This document shows, one piece after another, positions 28,030 through 36,636 of a stretch of DNA of 64,000 bases (positions are counted from its first letter, which is position 1; every line of letters starts with the position of its first letter). The DNA comes from UBA5543 sp964464965 (GTDB taxonomy: Bacteria > Bacteroidota > Bacteroidia > Chitinophagales > Chitinophagaceae). The translations under genes and the position numbers were made by a program. The stretch is from positions 700,039-764,038 of the forward strand of contig CAYXHM010000001.1 of assembly GCA_964464965.1 (NCBI GenBank). The letters run 5' to 3'. The notes beneath the pieces are model-generated. The model had not been told where the DNA came from and did not search any database. It saw nothing but the letters and a program-made list of their open reading frames with translations.

Positions 28030-28476
28030 TTGGCCGATTTTTTCCAGCAAAGCGAAGTAATATGGTTTCTTATAGGTCTTGTCCTCATCCTGCTTGAATT
28101 AGTAGTACCCGGCTTAGTGCTGATATTTTTTGGTGTTGGCGCCTGGGTAACAGCGTTGACATGCCTGTTTTTAGATGTCAGCTTCAACACACAGCTTTTT
28201 ATCTTCCTGCTCAGTTCGTTAGCTTCATTAGCATTGCTCAGGAAGGCGCTGAAGAAAAGATATATGGACAGGAAATTGTCCGATGGCGACCTTGAAGATG
28301 AGTATGTAGGCAAAGAAGCTGTAGTGATAGCTGCCTTTGGCCCAGGTAAGGTAGGCAAGGTCATGTTTAAAGGCGCCAATTGGGATGCTGTTTCTTCATT
28401 CAGCGTAGCTGAGGGGCAACGTGTCAGGATTACCGGGTATAAAAGCATCCGATTATTTGTAGAACCACTTACTTAA
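28030..28476 (+). CDS. NfeD family membrane protein
   Basis: A 148-residue short NfeD protein. Two or three hydrophobic helices (residues about 10-32, 36-50, 55-72) lead to a C-terminal OB-fold domain (LEDEYVGKEAVVIAAFGPGKVGKVMFKGANWDAVS). It has no ClpP-like N-terminal domain. Short NfeD proteins work with SPFH proteins, and here an SPFH gene follows by 9 bp in the same direction. The start appears to be TTG at 28030, since no ATG lies nearer than the second helix. It is divergent from aat. Confidence 0.85.
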   Translation: MADFFQQSEVIWFLIGLVLILLELVVPGLVLIFFGVGAWVTALTCLFLDVSFNTQLFIFLLSSLASLALLRKALKKRYMDRKLSDGDLEDEYVGKEAVVIAAFGPGKVGKVMFKGANWDAVSSFSVAEGQRVRITGYKSIRLFVEPLT

Positions 28477-28485
28477 TAAAAAATT

Positions 28486-29433
28486 ATGAACGCTACTAGT
28501 ATTGTATTTATAGGCCTGGCTATTCTGGCCTTACTCTTATTTTTGTCCACTATAAAAATTGTTCCGCAACGTTCTGCATACATAGTAGAGCGCTTTGGTA
28601 AATACCGTGACACCTTGCTGGCGGGGTTCCATATTATTATCCCGTTTGTAGACAGGATTGCTTACAAGCACATACTAAAGGAGCAGGTTATGGATGTATC
28701 CGCCCAGATATGTATCACGCAGGATAATATATCTGTAGAGGTGGATGGCGTAATGTACCTGCAGATAATGGATGCGCAAAAAGCCAGCTATGGCATAGAC
28801 AATTACCGCCCGGCGGCTATACAACTGGCACAGACCACCATGCGTAGCGTAATAGGTAAAATGCAACTGGACAAAACGTTTGAAGAACGAGATTTAATGA
28901 ACAGCATTATAGTAGAGGCTGTGGACCGTGCCAGTGAGCCATGGGGTGTGAAAGTGACACGCTATGAAGTAAAAAACATCACACCACCGCAAAGCATTAA
29001 AGATGCGATGGAAAAACAAATGCGCGCTGAGCGTGAAAAACGTGCGAACATCGCCAACTCTGAAGGTGATATGCAGGCGCAGATAAACCGTGCCGAAGGT
29101 GAAAAACGCGAACTGATAGCACGCTCTGAAGGTGAGAAAATGAAACGCATCAACGAGGCGGATGGTAGTGCAGCAGAAATTGAAGCGGTAGCTATGGCAA
29201 CTGCTAAGGGTATCCGTGAAATAGCACTGGCCATTAATGCACCCGGCGGGCAGGATGCTGTTAACCTGCGCATAGCAGAACAGTATATACAAGAATTTGG
29301 CAAACTGGCCAAGACCAATAACACAATGATCATACCATCTAACATGGCAGACCTGTCCAGCCTGATAGCTACTGCTACACAGGTAATCAAAAAATCAAAC
29401 GACAATTCAGGACAGGGAATTATTACAAAATAA
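28486..29433 (+). CDS. SPFH/stomatin-like membrane protein (QmcA/slipin type)
   Basis: A 315-residue protein with one N-terminal membrane anchor (residues 5-25) and an SPFH/Band 7 domain: VPQRSAYIVERFGKYRDTLLAGFHIIIPF, then CITQDNISVEVDGVMYLQI. A long charged coiled coil follows (MRAEREKRANIANSEGDMQAQI, repeated EGEK units at about 205-235). Slipin-type proteins form large membrane-bound cages that organise membrane lipids and proteases. It sits 9 bp after NfeD, the classic pairing. The end converges with the secreted unknown at 29435, leaving one base between stops. Confidence 0.93.
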   Translation: MNATSIVFIGLAILALLLFLSTIKIVPQRSAYIVERFGKYRDTLLAGFHIIIPFVDRIAYKHILKEQVMDVSAQICITQDNISVEVDGVMYLQIMDAQKASYGIDNYRPAAIQLAQTTMRSVIGKMQLDKTFEERDLMNSIIVEAVDRASEPWGVKVTRYEVKNITPPQSIKDAMEKQMRAEREKRANIANSEGDMQAQINRAEGEKRELIARSEGEKMKRINEADGSAAEIEAVAMATAKGIREIALAINAPGGQDAVNLRIAEQYIQEFGKLAKTNNTMIIPSNMADLSSLIATATQVIKKSNDNSGQGIITK

Positions 29434-29434
29434 C

Positions 29435-30310
29435 CTACTTAACATCTACCATAGTTTCGCGCAGTATTGCATCAGCTTCTTTTAGCCTGATGTAGTATTT
29501 GCCTGTGGGTACGTTTTTTGCCTCAAATTCTACTTTGAACCTGTGCCCTGCAGGACCAAAATTCCTGTTTTCAAAAACAGGTTGTATCATAGTGCCTTGC
29601 TCATTGTAAACACCAAGCGTCAGCTTTTTTGCAGTTTCTAGCTTCTCTTCAAAGGTGGCGTATATCTTTAGTGTTTTAGGGTCATGCACCGCCTGTCCGG
29701 CAATAGTACTCACTACAGATTTTACATAATATTCAGGCCTGGGCTTTCCTGTAAGGGTTATTAAAAAATCCCGCAGCTTTTTAGATGCAAATTCATTGTT
29801 CCCATCATAAACACTGTTCAGGTTGTGGTCGTTGGTAAACACCCACACGGCCTGTTGCCCCAGTTCATTGTACAGCCTGTTTTGCTTCAGGTAGCCCAGT
29901 AGTTTTACGATTTCGCCGCTTGCCATGCCGGAATATTCATACGCTTGTCCTTTGGCAGGTGCAGCGGCATTGCTGTTCCCGCAAAATGTCTGTACGTTTA
30001 CCGTAGCTTCTTTCAGCGGTTGCAGTGGCACAGTCTCTTCTCCGGCAAGTATCAACGGCTGCACTTTATCATCTGTGGCATTAAAACTTACCCCCTGGTT
30101 GACGACTAGTATAAAGTTAAGGCTGCCGGTATTTTTTACGGTTAGCTTCAGTCCTTGCTGCATATAGCTGTTACCAGTAGCCTCGGCGGTTACGGTAACC
30201 ATATGCTGTTGTAACGCCTGTAAAAGATTGATGCGTGTAGGTGCTGCATTGATTATGCATACCGTGAGCATGCAACCAATAAGAAATATCGACGATTTAT
30301 TGAGGCTCAT
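29435..30310 (-). CDS. Secreted protein with T9SS-like C-terminus
   Basis: A 291-residue exported protein of unknown function. The start at ATG 30310 gives a clean signal peptide (MSLNKSSIFLIGCMLTVCIINAAP). The region from about residue 60 has NTGSLNFILVVNQGV, followed by CGNSNAAAPAKGQAYEYSG and a helical VKLLGYLKQNRLYNELGQQAVW. The last 60 residues (VYNEQGTMIQPV, VPTGKYYIRLKEADAILRETMVDVK) resemble a sorting or Ig-like domain but do not have the YPNP block of typical T9SS domains. It is therefore surface-linked or periplasmic, with unsure routing. It converges with the SPFH gene, one base apart. Confidence 0.7.
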   Translation of the reverse strand: MSLNKSSIFLIGCMLTVCIINAAPTRINLLQALQQHMVTVTAEATGNSYMQQGLKLTVKNTGSLNFILVVNQGVSFNATDDKVQPLILAGEETVPLQPLKEATVNVQTFCGNSNAAAPAKGQAYEYSGMASGEIVKLLGYLKQNRLYNELGQQAVWVFTNDHNLNSVYDGNNEFASKKLRDFLITLTGKPRPEYYVKSVVSTIAGQAVHDPKTLKIYATFEEKLETAKKLTLGVYNEQGTMIQPVFENRNFGPAGHRFKVEFEAKNVPTGKYYIRLKEADAILRETMVDVK

Positions 30311-30562
30311 ACCTGTTTTATACAACGTAAAATATACATCTATTATATACTAAACGTTATCACGGATTAAGTATTGTAGTACATCGCTCATTGAAGTTGT
30401 TAAATAATTTTATGCTCATTACGAGGATAATATTACCCAAAACGCATATCAGTTGCAGGTAATAACAATAGGCTTATTGCATAATATCCAGGCAATACAG
30501 CGGCACGATTGTTTGAACCTTACAGGTAGCGATATTGCTAGTAAAATTAAATGTCAATTATC

Positions 30563-30733
30563 ATGTCAGTTAATCAACAAAATCAGCCGCAAACTACCCC
30601 TGCCAGGGAGCAGGATACAGATCCAAACACGCAACGCACTACACCAAACCAGGCAGACAGAACAAACGACACAGATGAAACAACAGACGATGCTACGACT
30701 GAGGGCATTCCATCTACGGAACAACGCCCATGA
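30563..30733 (+). CDS. Small hydrophilic, Thr/Asp/Gln-rich protein
   Basis: A 56-residue open frame that starts at ATG 30563 (MSVNQQNQPQTTPAREQD). It is rich in Thr, Asp, Gln, Glu and Pro, with no hydrophobic stretch and repeated Thr-Asp pairs (DRTNDTDETTDD). It is predicted to be unstructured. No family was recognised. Support for it being a gene comes from a perfect hairpin terminator 16 bp past its stop and from the absence of any competing gene in this gap. It could also be a chance open frame. An in-frame ATG lies 12 bp upstream. Confidence 0.45.
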   Translation: MSVNQQNQPQTTPAREQDTDPNTQRTTPNQADRTNDTDETTDDATTEGIPSTEQRP

Positions 30734-30749
30734 TTTGATTAAATACAAA

Positions 30750-30783
30750 GGTGTGTGCAGTATATGTATTGCACACACCATTT
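30750..30783 (+). terminator. Hairpin terminator after the small ORF
   Basis: A perfect 10-bp stem GGTGTGTGCA (30750-30759) with TGCACACACC (30770-30779), loop of 10 nt, followed by ATTTTG. It may also act on the minus strand for the acyltransferase gene that ends at 30802. Confidence 0.6.
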
Positions 30784-30801
30784 TGTATTAAGTACAGACG
30801 A

Positions 30802-32007
30802 TTAAGCCACTTCGGCAGCCAGAACAGGCGTTGATGGTTGTTTATATTTTATGTTACCAGGCTGTTTACGCAACCGTTCAATATATTTGTTACTGGGTCG
30901 TTCTGCTATAAAATACATCAGGTAAGAAGTGCCCAGGCATACCAGCACGCCGGAGTACCAGAAAAACAGGTTATCTATATAATGAAAGCCGAGACCTAGC
31001 TTTAATGCCACTATCTTATACGCATGTATCGTAGCCCAATGTGTTACATATAGCGTATAACTGTAGTCACCCACTTTCTCCAGCCATTTTATACGCATCT
31101 TGTACTTCAGTGCTGAAAACAACAATATATAAGTAAGCGCTATGGTAAGTGCACCCGTTATCTTGTTGGGCATACCTTCAAACAGGTATCCTTTTGTAAT
31201 GATGAGCGTTTCAAAAATAGCCAGCGCAGCAAATATTGACACGATCTTATTAAGCTTAAAATTGGCATACAACCAGTCTTTATACTTGTAGAACAGTATG
31301 CCTACAATAAAGTATATACCGTACTCATTACCAAAAAGGAAAAATATATTATGTTCCCCGGGGGTCTTGTGCCCTATACCGAATACCAGTAAACATATTG
31401 TGTATATCACCAGCATGGTAATGCCCGCTACCCTGAAGTGTTTAATGATCCACGGTGCTGCCAGGTAAAATATCACCTCGTACGGCAGCGACCAGTACTG
31501 GTGTGTCAGGTAGTTGTCCTTAGGCATATACAACAGGTTAGACAACAGTGTAGGCAGGTAGGCAATTTTTTCAAAAACCACTTGAAAGGGCTCATATCCT
31601 TCTCTTGCGTTATAATATACATCGGGGGCGTATGCCCATATCAGCAACAGCACAACAAAACTCCATGCTATGCCTAATATATAAGGTGGGTACAGCCTTA
31701 TGAGCCTGCGTTTGTAGAACGTCCCGGTATTAGTAGTATTTCTAAGGCTGTGCGCTATTGAAAAGCCAGACAATAAAAAGAACAGTATAACAAACTCTGA
31801 ACCCAGTGATGTATGGTTCATGATGAACATTTGCGTATGCTCCCACCATTGCCAGTTTTCTTTAGGATTTACCCGCTCTGCATACATCATAGCATCAGAA
31901 AAAAGCCTGCCCCTGCAATGGTTGATAGTTACATACAGCGCAGCCAGGCCCCTTAGCCAACTTATTATACGCCAGTCAAGTTTTAATGTGTCGGTTTGTG
32001 TTGACAT
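30802..32007 (-). CDS. Acyltransferase family 3 membrane protein
   Basis: A 401-residue polytopic membrane protein with ten or so hydrophobic helices. The start holds the acyltransferase-3 signature IISWLRGLAALYVTINHCRG, where His in NHCRG is the usual catalytic residue, followed by LGSEFVILFFLLSGFSIAHS and KRRLIRLYPPYILG. Such enzymes O-acetylate or succinylate surface polysaccharides, peptidoglycan or lipids in the inner membrane. The ATG at 32007 (MSTQTDTLK) is chosen over an ATG at 32040. Its position beside the TPR-barrel and glycosyltransferase genes fits modification of an exported glycan, though it is transcribed separately. Confidence 0.87.
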   Translation of the reverse strand: MSTQTDTLKLDWRIISWLRGLAALYVTINHCRGRLFSDAMMYAERVNPKENWQWWEHTQMFIMNHTSLGSEFVILFFLLSGFSIAHSLRNTTNTGTFYKRRLIRLYPPYILGIAWSFVVLLLIWAYAPDVYYNAREGYEPFQVVFEKIAYLPTLLSNLLYMPKDNYLTHQYWSLPYEVIFYLAAPWIIKHFRVAGITMLVIYTICLLVFGIGHKTPGEHNIFFLFGNEYGIYFIVGILFYKYKDWLYANFKLNKIVSIFAALAIFETLIITKGYLFEGMPNKITGALTIALTYILLFSALKYKMRIKWLEKVGDYSYTLYVTHWATIHAYKIVALKLGLGFHYIDNLFFWYSGVLVCLGTSYLMYFIAERPSNKYIERLRKQPGNIKYKQPSTPVLAAEVA

Positions 32008-32341
32008 AATATTATTGAGGGAACAAATATAATATGACAATAGTCGCCCCCCTGTTAACAGGTAGTTATCGGTTTAAAATAAAACTAAGGTGATGGAGCC
32101 TCTGGAGCGGTTTATACTATGGAAAGCCCACCTGTAAGAGGTTACATCATAATAACAAAAGCTGTGGAACCTTTATAGGAATACGCGCCCTCTGCCCTGA
32201 TTCAGTCTGCAATTAATTGATAAAGATAAATTGAAGTTTAATCCCGCAGAGGCAATGCCTGGCAATAAATATCTGGTACGCAGAACTTGTTTAAAAATTT
32301 TATATCATAATTTTATACCTGATACATATACAGGACTAATT

Positions 32342-33586
32342 TTGAGGAGGATTTTTATTTGTTGCTTACTGCTCGTAAGCACTTTAACAGGCACTGTTGT
32401 GCATGCACAACATTCTATCAACGCAGACAGCTTGTTTTCTGTAGCGCGGAAAGCTGCATTTGACAATAAAGATTATGATGTTGCGATTGCACACGCTAAC
32501 AAAGCACTTTCTGTAAATCCGCTTTACACAGATATCATAGTTTTTCTTGGCAGGCTATATGCATGGAAAAAAATGCCCGACAGCGCCAGGTATTATTTTA
32601 ATACTGCGCTGAAACAAGATGTGACGCTGGCTGATGCCTATACTGCATATGCAGACGTAGAATTATGGAATGACAATAAGGAAAAAGCGATCGAGATACT
32701 GGATACAGGACTTACTTACCATCCTGACGAAGTGTCTTTGCTAATACGCAAAGCTAAAATCATGAATGAATTACGGGATTATGAAACAGCTATACATATT
32801 GTTGACACTATTCTCTCTATAGACAAAAAAAATACAGAGGCAAGGGCACTTGCTGCACAGATAAGGGACAACATCTCGAAAAACAAAATCGGGATAAAAT
32901 ATGACTATGCTTATTTCGACAAACAGTTTCCCGATCCCTGGCAATTTCTGAGCATTGACTATACCCGGCAAACAAAGCTCGGCCCGGTTACTGCAAAAAT
33001 TAATTATGCGAACCGGTTTAAAAGCGGTGGACTGCAATATGAGTTAGAAAGCTACCCGAGGATTTCAAAGGTTTTTTATACCTATCTCAACATAGGCTAT
33101 TCTTCAGATATTACAGTTTTCCCAAAATGGAGAGCGGGGGTGTCACTTTATGCCAATCTTCCCCGGGCTTTCGAGGTAGAAGCCGGGCTGCGTTATCTCT
33201 ATTTCAATACCAATACTTTTATATACACCTTATACGCAGGCAAGTATTATAACAATTTCCTGTTTGGTGCACGTACGTATCTATCACCGGCATCAAACAA
33301 TATTGCCGAATCTTACAGCATACTAGGGCGCTATTATTACAAGGGGGTGGATGATTATGTAGGAATTATGTTTGGTACCGGTATATCTCCTGACGACAGG
33401 CGTGTAAATGTGCAACTGTATAACAATTACAAACTTCGTACATATTCTTGCGAACTAACGCTGAGACATTCCATCCGGAAACTGAACATAGTTACTTTCA
33501 ACTGTTCCATACTCAACCAGGAGTATTTGCCAAAAGTAACAGGCAACCAATTACAAGTTGGGCTGGGGTATATACGTAGATTTTAA
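32342..33586 (+). CDS. TPR plus beta-barrel outer-membrane protein (YaiO type)
   Basis: A 414-residue outer-membrane protein. TTG at 32342 gives a clean signal peptide (MRRIFICCLLLVSTL, cleavage near VVHAQ); an in-frame TTG at 32231 is less likely. Residues about 25-185 are TPR-like repeats (FDNKDYDVAIAHANKALSVNP, YADVELWNDNKEKAIEIL). From about 190 the sequence alternates as a YaiO-type beta-barrel, ending in LQVGLGYIRRF with a C-terminal Phe as in outer-membrane barrels. This architecture matches PgaA-like exporters of polysaccharide. It converges with the glycosyltransferase with 2 bp between stops. Confidence 0.83.
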   Translation: MRRIFICCLLLVSTLTGTVVHAQHSINADSLFSVARKAAFDNKDYDVAIAHANKALSVNPLYTDIIVFLGRLYAWKKMPDSARYYFNTALKQDVTLADAYTAYADVELWNDNKEKAIEILDTGLTYHPDEVSLLIRKAKIMNELRDYETAIHIVDTILSIDKKNTEARALAAQIRDNISKNKIGIKYDYAYFDKQFPDPWQFLSIDYTRQTKLGPVTAKINYANRFKSGGLQYELESYPRISKVFYTYLNIGYSSDITVFPKWRAGVSLYANLPRAFEVEAGLRYLYFNTNTFIYTLYAGKYYNNFLFGARTYLSPASNNIAESYSILGRYYYKGVDDYVGIMFGTGISPDDRRVNVQLYNNYKLRTYSCELTLRHSIRKLNIVTFNCSILNQEYLPKVTGNQLQVGLGYIRRF

Positions 33587-33588
33587 AA

Positions 33589-35019
33589 TTATTTTCTGGG
33601 CGGCAATGGTGCAAACCCTTGCCTTGTCATCTCCCCCCAGGTTTTTTTCTTCCTGATGAAATCTATATACCCCCTGATAGCTGACCATACTACGAAAGGA
33701 TGGAAAAAAAATGGCTCTGTCAATGCTGTCAATAATAGCTTCATCATATCTGTACGCCTGCGGTACATATTATATGTAGTAACCTCCATATACGCGGCAA
33801 ATGCTGAATACAAGTAGCCAAATGAAATAACAAATACGAGCAGGGCCAGGAACATATTCCAGTTGATATGGCCTGTTATGGTCAGTAATACAAAAACAAT
33901 CAATCCAAAAAATTCAATAAGGGGTGCCACCATTTCAAAGAAAAACCAATACGGATAGCTAATCATGCCCAAAAGGTGGTACTTAGGATTTAAGAACATT
34001 TTTTTATGGAACTTCATAGTTTCAATAGTGCCCCTTATCCATCGGTTTCGCTGCCTGCCCAGTATTTTGCTGCTTGTAGGTGCCTCTGTCCAGCATAGCG
34101 GGTCTGGTATATACGTCACTTTATACGGAAGTTTCCTTTCTTCCATATACCTCCTCATCCTTACCACCAGTTCCATATCTTCACCCACGGTATTATGGTT
34201 ATACCCTCCGGCATTAATAACTATATGCCTGTCAAAAGCGCCAAAAGCACCTGATATCAGTAACAATCCATTCAGCCGGGCCCATGCCATACGTCCAAGT
34301 ATAAAGGCGCGTATATACTCTAATGATTGCAACCTGGCCCAGTAGTTTTGGGGTAAATGTACCTTTACTAACCTTCCATCTCTTATTTCGCAGGAGTTCG
34401 CAATACGTACCACCCCACCGGATGCAATTATCTTTTCTTCACCTTCTTCAAGAAAAGGCTTCATCATCTTCAATACAGCGTCCTGTTCCAATATACAATC
34501 CACGTCAATGCATACAATGTAATCGTTGGCCGATACGTTGATGCCCACATTTAATGCATCCGCCTTGCCGCCGTTTTCTTTATCTATTACAACCAGCTTT
34601 TTGTAAACTGGGTTAGTGCTTTTGTATATGCCACGTACTGCTTTAGTAGCTATCCTGTAGTTTACATGAAATGGTATCTTTTCTAGGTCGTAAGCATCTA
34701 TGAGTTTTTGCAGGCTATCGTCTTTACTGCCATCGTTAATAATCAGTATTTCGATATTACTATAATACACAGATAGTAAAGACCGTACATTTTCAATAAT
34801 AGTTGCCCCTTCATTGTAGGCCGGTGCCAGTATGCTTACCGTTGGCGCATGTGGCGAAGATGCCAGCAGCCTGTAGTCTGTAAACTGGTTCTCATGCATA
34901 TACTCCCTGGTTTCTCCTATTGAGAAAAAGCCGATAAGTATATAAGACAACAAAAGTACCAGGGCATAGGTAAATATGCCGTAAGTAAGGAAATCCAGCA
35001 ATACAGTAGTTACGCTCAT
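33589..35019 (-). CDS. Processive family 2 glycosyltransferase (PgaC/hyaluronan/cellulose synthase-like)
   Basis: A 476-residue membrane glycosyltransferase with an N-terminal hydrophobic helix (residues 8-32) and three or four C-terminal helices (about 360-440). The catalytic GT2 core has INDGSKDDS, the DxD pair Asp172/Asp174 in CIDVDCIL, the general-base ED motif Glu280-Asp281 in TVGEDMEL, and QRNRW (Gln323 to Trp327). These are the marks of processive synthases that polymerise and extrude glycans. The ATG overlaps the HEAT gene stop by 4 bp (ATGA), so they are coupled. The product is unknown; a beta-linked GlcNAc polymer is one option. Confidence 0.9.
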   Translation of the reverse strand: MSVTTVLLDFLTYGIFTYALVLLLSYILIGFFSIGETREYMHENQFTDYRLLASSPHAPTVSILAPAYNEGATIIENVRSLLSVYYSNIEILIINDGSKDDSLQKLIDAYDLEKIPFHVNYRIATKAVRGIYKSTNPVYKKLVVIDKENGGKADALNVGINVSANDYIVCIDVDCILEQDAVLKMMKPFLEEGEEKIIASGGVVRIANSCEIRDGRLVKVHLPQNYWARLQSLEYIRAFILGRMAWARLNGLLLISGAFGAFDRHIVINAGGYNHNTVGEDMELVVRMRRYMEERKLPYKVTYIPDPLCWTEAPTSSKILGRQRNRWIRGTIETMKFHKKMFLNPKYHLLGMISYPYWFFFEMVAPLIEFFGLIVFVLLTITGHINWNMFLALLVFVISFGYLYSAFAAYMEVTTYNMYRRRTDMMKLLLTALTEPFFFHPFVVWSAIRGYIDFIRKKKTWGEMTRQGFAPLPPRK

Positions 35020-36098
35020 ACCTTCATTTCCTTTTCTACCTGTTTAGAAATTGAGTGCAGTACATCATCTTTTTCTGCTTCTTCAAACAACAGTTGCCAA
35101 CCTGTATTATCTACACAAACTATAGCCCTTGCTGCTTCCAGCTTTATGTCGTCATTATTACAACGTAACGCTTCTATTAAAAAAGTAAAATCTGCATGGC
35201 TGCCTATCTCTGCAATTTGCTTCAATATCAGCCGCTGGTTCAATATCGTTTCTTTAGGATATTGTGCCTTCAATATACCTGTAGTTTCCGGCATGGCTAT
35301 TTTGCCAAGCGCAGTAATAGCGTGCATCCTGATTTTTTCACTATCCGATTGCAAACAGCCAACAACTATATCGTGTACCTGGAATTGCTGGTAAACCTCT
35401 GCAAGCTTTAATGCAAACTGAACTACGTATTTATTTTCAGAGCTTATCCATACAGGTAAATATTCCATGCCTGTTGAATCTTTGCTCTGTAGCTGTTCCA
35501 GTAGTTTTAACTGCTGCCACTCATACATAGGGTTAGTCAGGTTAGTAAGAAAGACCAACCCGTTAAATCCTGCAAAACCAATAGTTGCAGCCTGCGCCTC
35601 ACGCCTTACAAACTTGTTGTTATGGTTGGTATATTTCATTATCTCATCGTACATGGTATGGCTGTCCATCATATACAGTTCATAAATACCCCTGGCTTTT
35701 TTATGCCATACTGTCGATTTCATTTTATTTACAGAATCTTGTATCAGCCCCAGTTCTCTATATACCATATCAATATTGCGGGCACCTGCGCCTGTAATAT
35801 TTTTCTTTATGATGATCAATTTATCAATGATAAATTGCCGTGTTAATGGCTTATGCAGGTACTTCAACAGACTATCCGGAACCTCTGTACGCACATTTTC
35901 ATCTCCTGACAGCAACTCGATTATCCATTCATCCATTACATCACTCAGCTGTGCTTTAGCCCTGAAACGCTTTTTCTTTGAATGCAGGAAGATATATATC
36001 ACCAACACTACACAAAAAGTGAGTATAGCAAAAACAGTCGCACTTGCATACAAATGCTCAGGCGATATTACCCGGAAAAATGTTTCGCGTTGGGTCAC
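35016..36098 (-). CDS. Membrane-anchored HEAT-repeat protein
   Basis: A 360-residue protein with one membrane helix (residues about 16-36, YASATVFAILTFCVVLVIYIF) and a basic KKKRFRAK stop-transfer segment, which puts the rest in the cytoplasm. The C-terminal half holds HEAT-type repeats: NKFVRREAQAATIGFAG, KIRMHAITALGKIAMP and DDIKLEAARAIVCVDNTGW. No enzymatic motif is seen. It lies between the receiver (7 bp) and the glycosyltransferase (4-bp overlap) in one operon, so it probably links the receiver to the synthase as an adaptor. The start is GTG at 36098. Confidence 0.82.
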   Translation of the reverse strand: MTQRETFFRVISPEHLYASATVFAILTFCVVLVIYIFLHSKKKRFRAKAQLSDVMDEWIIELLSGDENVRTEVPDSLLKYLHKPLTRQFIIDKLIIIKKNITGAGARNIDMVYRELGLIQDSVNKMKSTVWHKKARGIYELYMMDSHTMYDEIMKYTNHNNKFVRREAQAATIGFAGFNGLVFLTNLTNPMYEWQQLKLLEQLQSKDSTGMEYLPVWISSENKYVVQFALKLAEVYQQFQVHDIVVGCLQSDSEKIRMHAITALGKIAMPETTGILKAQYPKETILNQRLILKQIAEIGSHADFTFLIEALRCNNDDIKLEAARAIVCVDNTGWQLLFEEAEKDDVLHSISKQVEKEMKV

Positions 36099-36105
36099 TA
36101 TGAAA

Positions 36106-36474
36106 CTATGCTATTTGTTTTAGCTGCTTTTTGATTCTTATCGTCAATTCGGCCATGCTGAAAGGCTTTGTTATATAATCGTCTGCACCCAGGTCGAATG
36201 CTTCACTTATATTTTGCTCCTGGCCTAATGTTGAAAAAACAATTACCCTTATATCCTTATTTTTTATGGCCTTGACTGCACTAACTACTTCCAGGCCTGA
36301 TGCATAGGGCAGCATTATATCAGTAAGTACCACATCGGGCATGTCGGGCAATAATCTCTCAATACCCTCTTTCCCATCAGAGCAGCATATTATCCTGAAC
36401 CCCTCTTTTTTAAGTTTAGACTCCACAGCCCTCTGTATCAGGGCATCATCCTCTATTAATAGTATTGTATGCAA
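36106..36474 (-). CDS. Stand-alone response regulator receiver (CheY-like)
   Basis: A 122-residue single-domain receiver. The acidic pocket is Asp9/Asp10 (LLIEDDALIQ), phosphoacceptor Asp52 (VVLTDIMLP), switch Ser/Thr in VFSTLGQ, and Lys103 (YITKPFSMAEL). There is no output domain, so it must act by binding a partner. It is the first gene of the operon with the HEAT and glycosyltransferase genes, and divergent from a hydrolase/hybrid-kinase/HPt operon. It is thus a natural final acceptor for that relay, although this is inferred. The start appears to be TTG at 36474. Confidence 0.9.
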   Translation of the reverse strand: MHTILLIEDDALIQRAVESKLKKEGFRIICCSDGKEGIERLLPDMPDVVLTDIMLPYASGLEVVSAVKAIKNKDIRVIVFSTLGQEQNISEAFDLGADDYITKPFSMAELTIRIKKQLKQIA

Positions 36475-36567
36475 AATCCTCTTTTGTTAAGTGAACAATT
36501 CTCTCCTCTCTTTTATCACTTACACTTCAAAATTAAGGAGTTTTTGCAGATATAATAAGACTATACT

Positions 36568-36598
36568 TTTGACGATGGCTACGTTTTAGCTAATTTTA
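36568..36598 (+). promoter_or_regulatory. Promoter of the hydrolase-kinase-HPt operon
   Basis: TTTG (36568-36571) and TAATTTTA (36591-36598) are 19 bp apart, close to the Bacteroidota -33/-7 pattern with one mismatch in the -7 box. An AGAGGAAA sequence sits further on, before the ATG at 36637. Confidence 0.45.
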
Positions 36599-36636
36599 TA
36601 CTATACATATAGAGGAAATCAGAAAATCATTCATTT

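Noticed and set aside
32041..32341. CCTGTTAACAGG palindrome and possible small gene
   Set aside because: The palindrome is only 12 bp and single. The in-frame upstream extension of the TPR-barrel gene lacks a signal peptide at its start.
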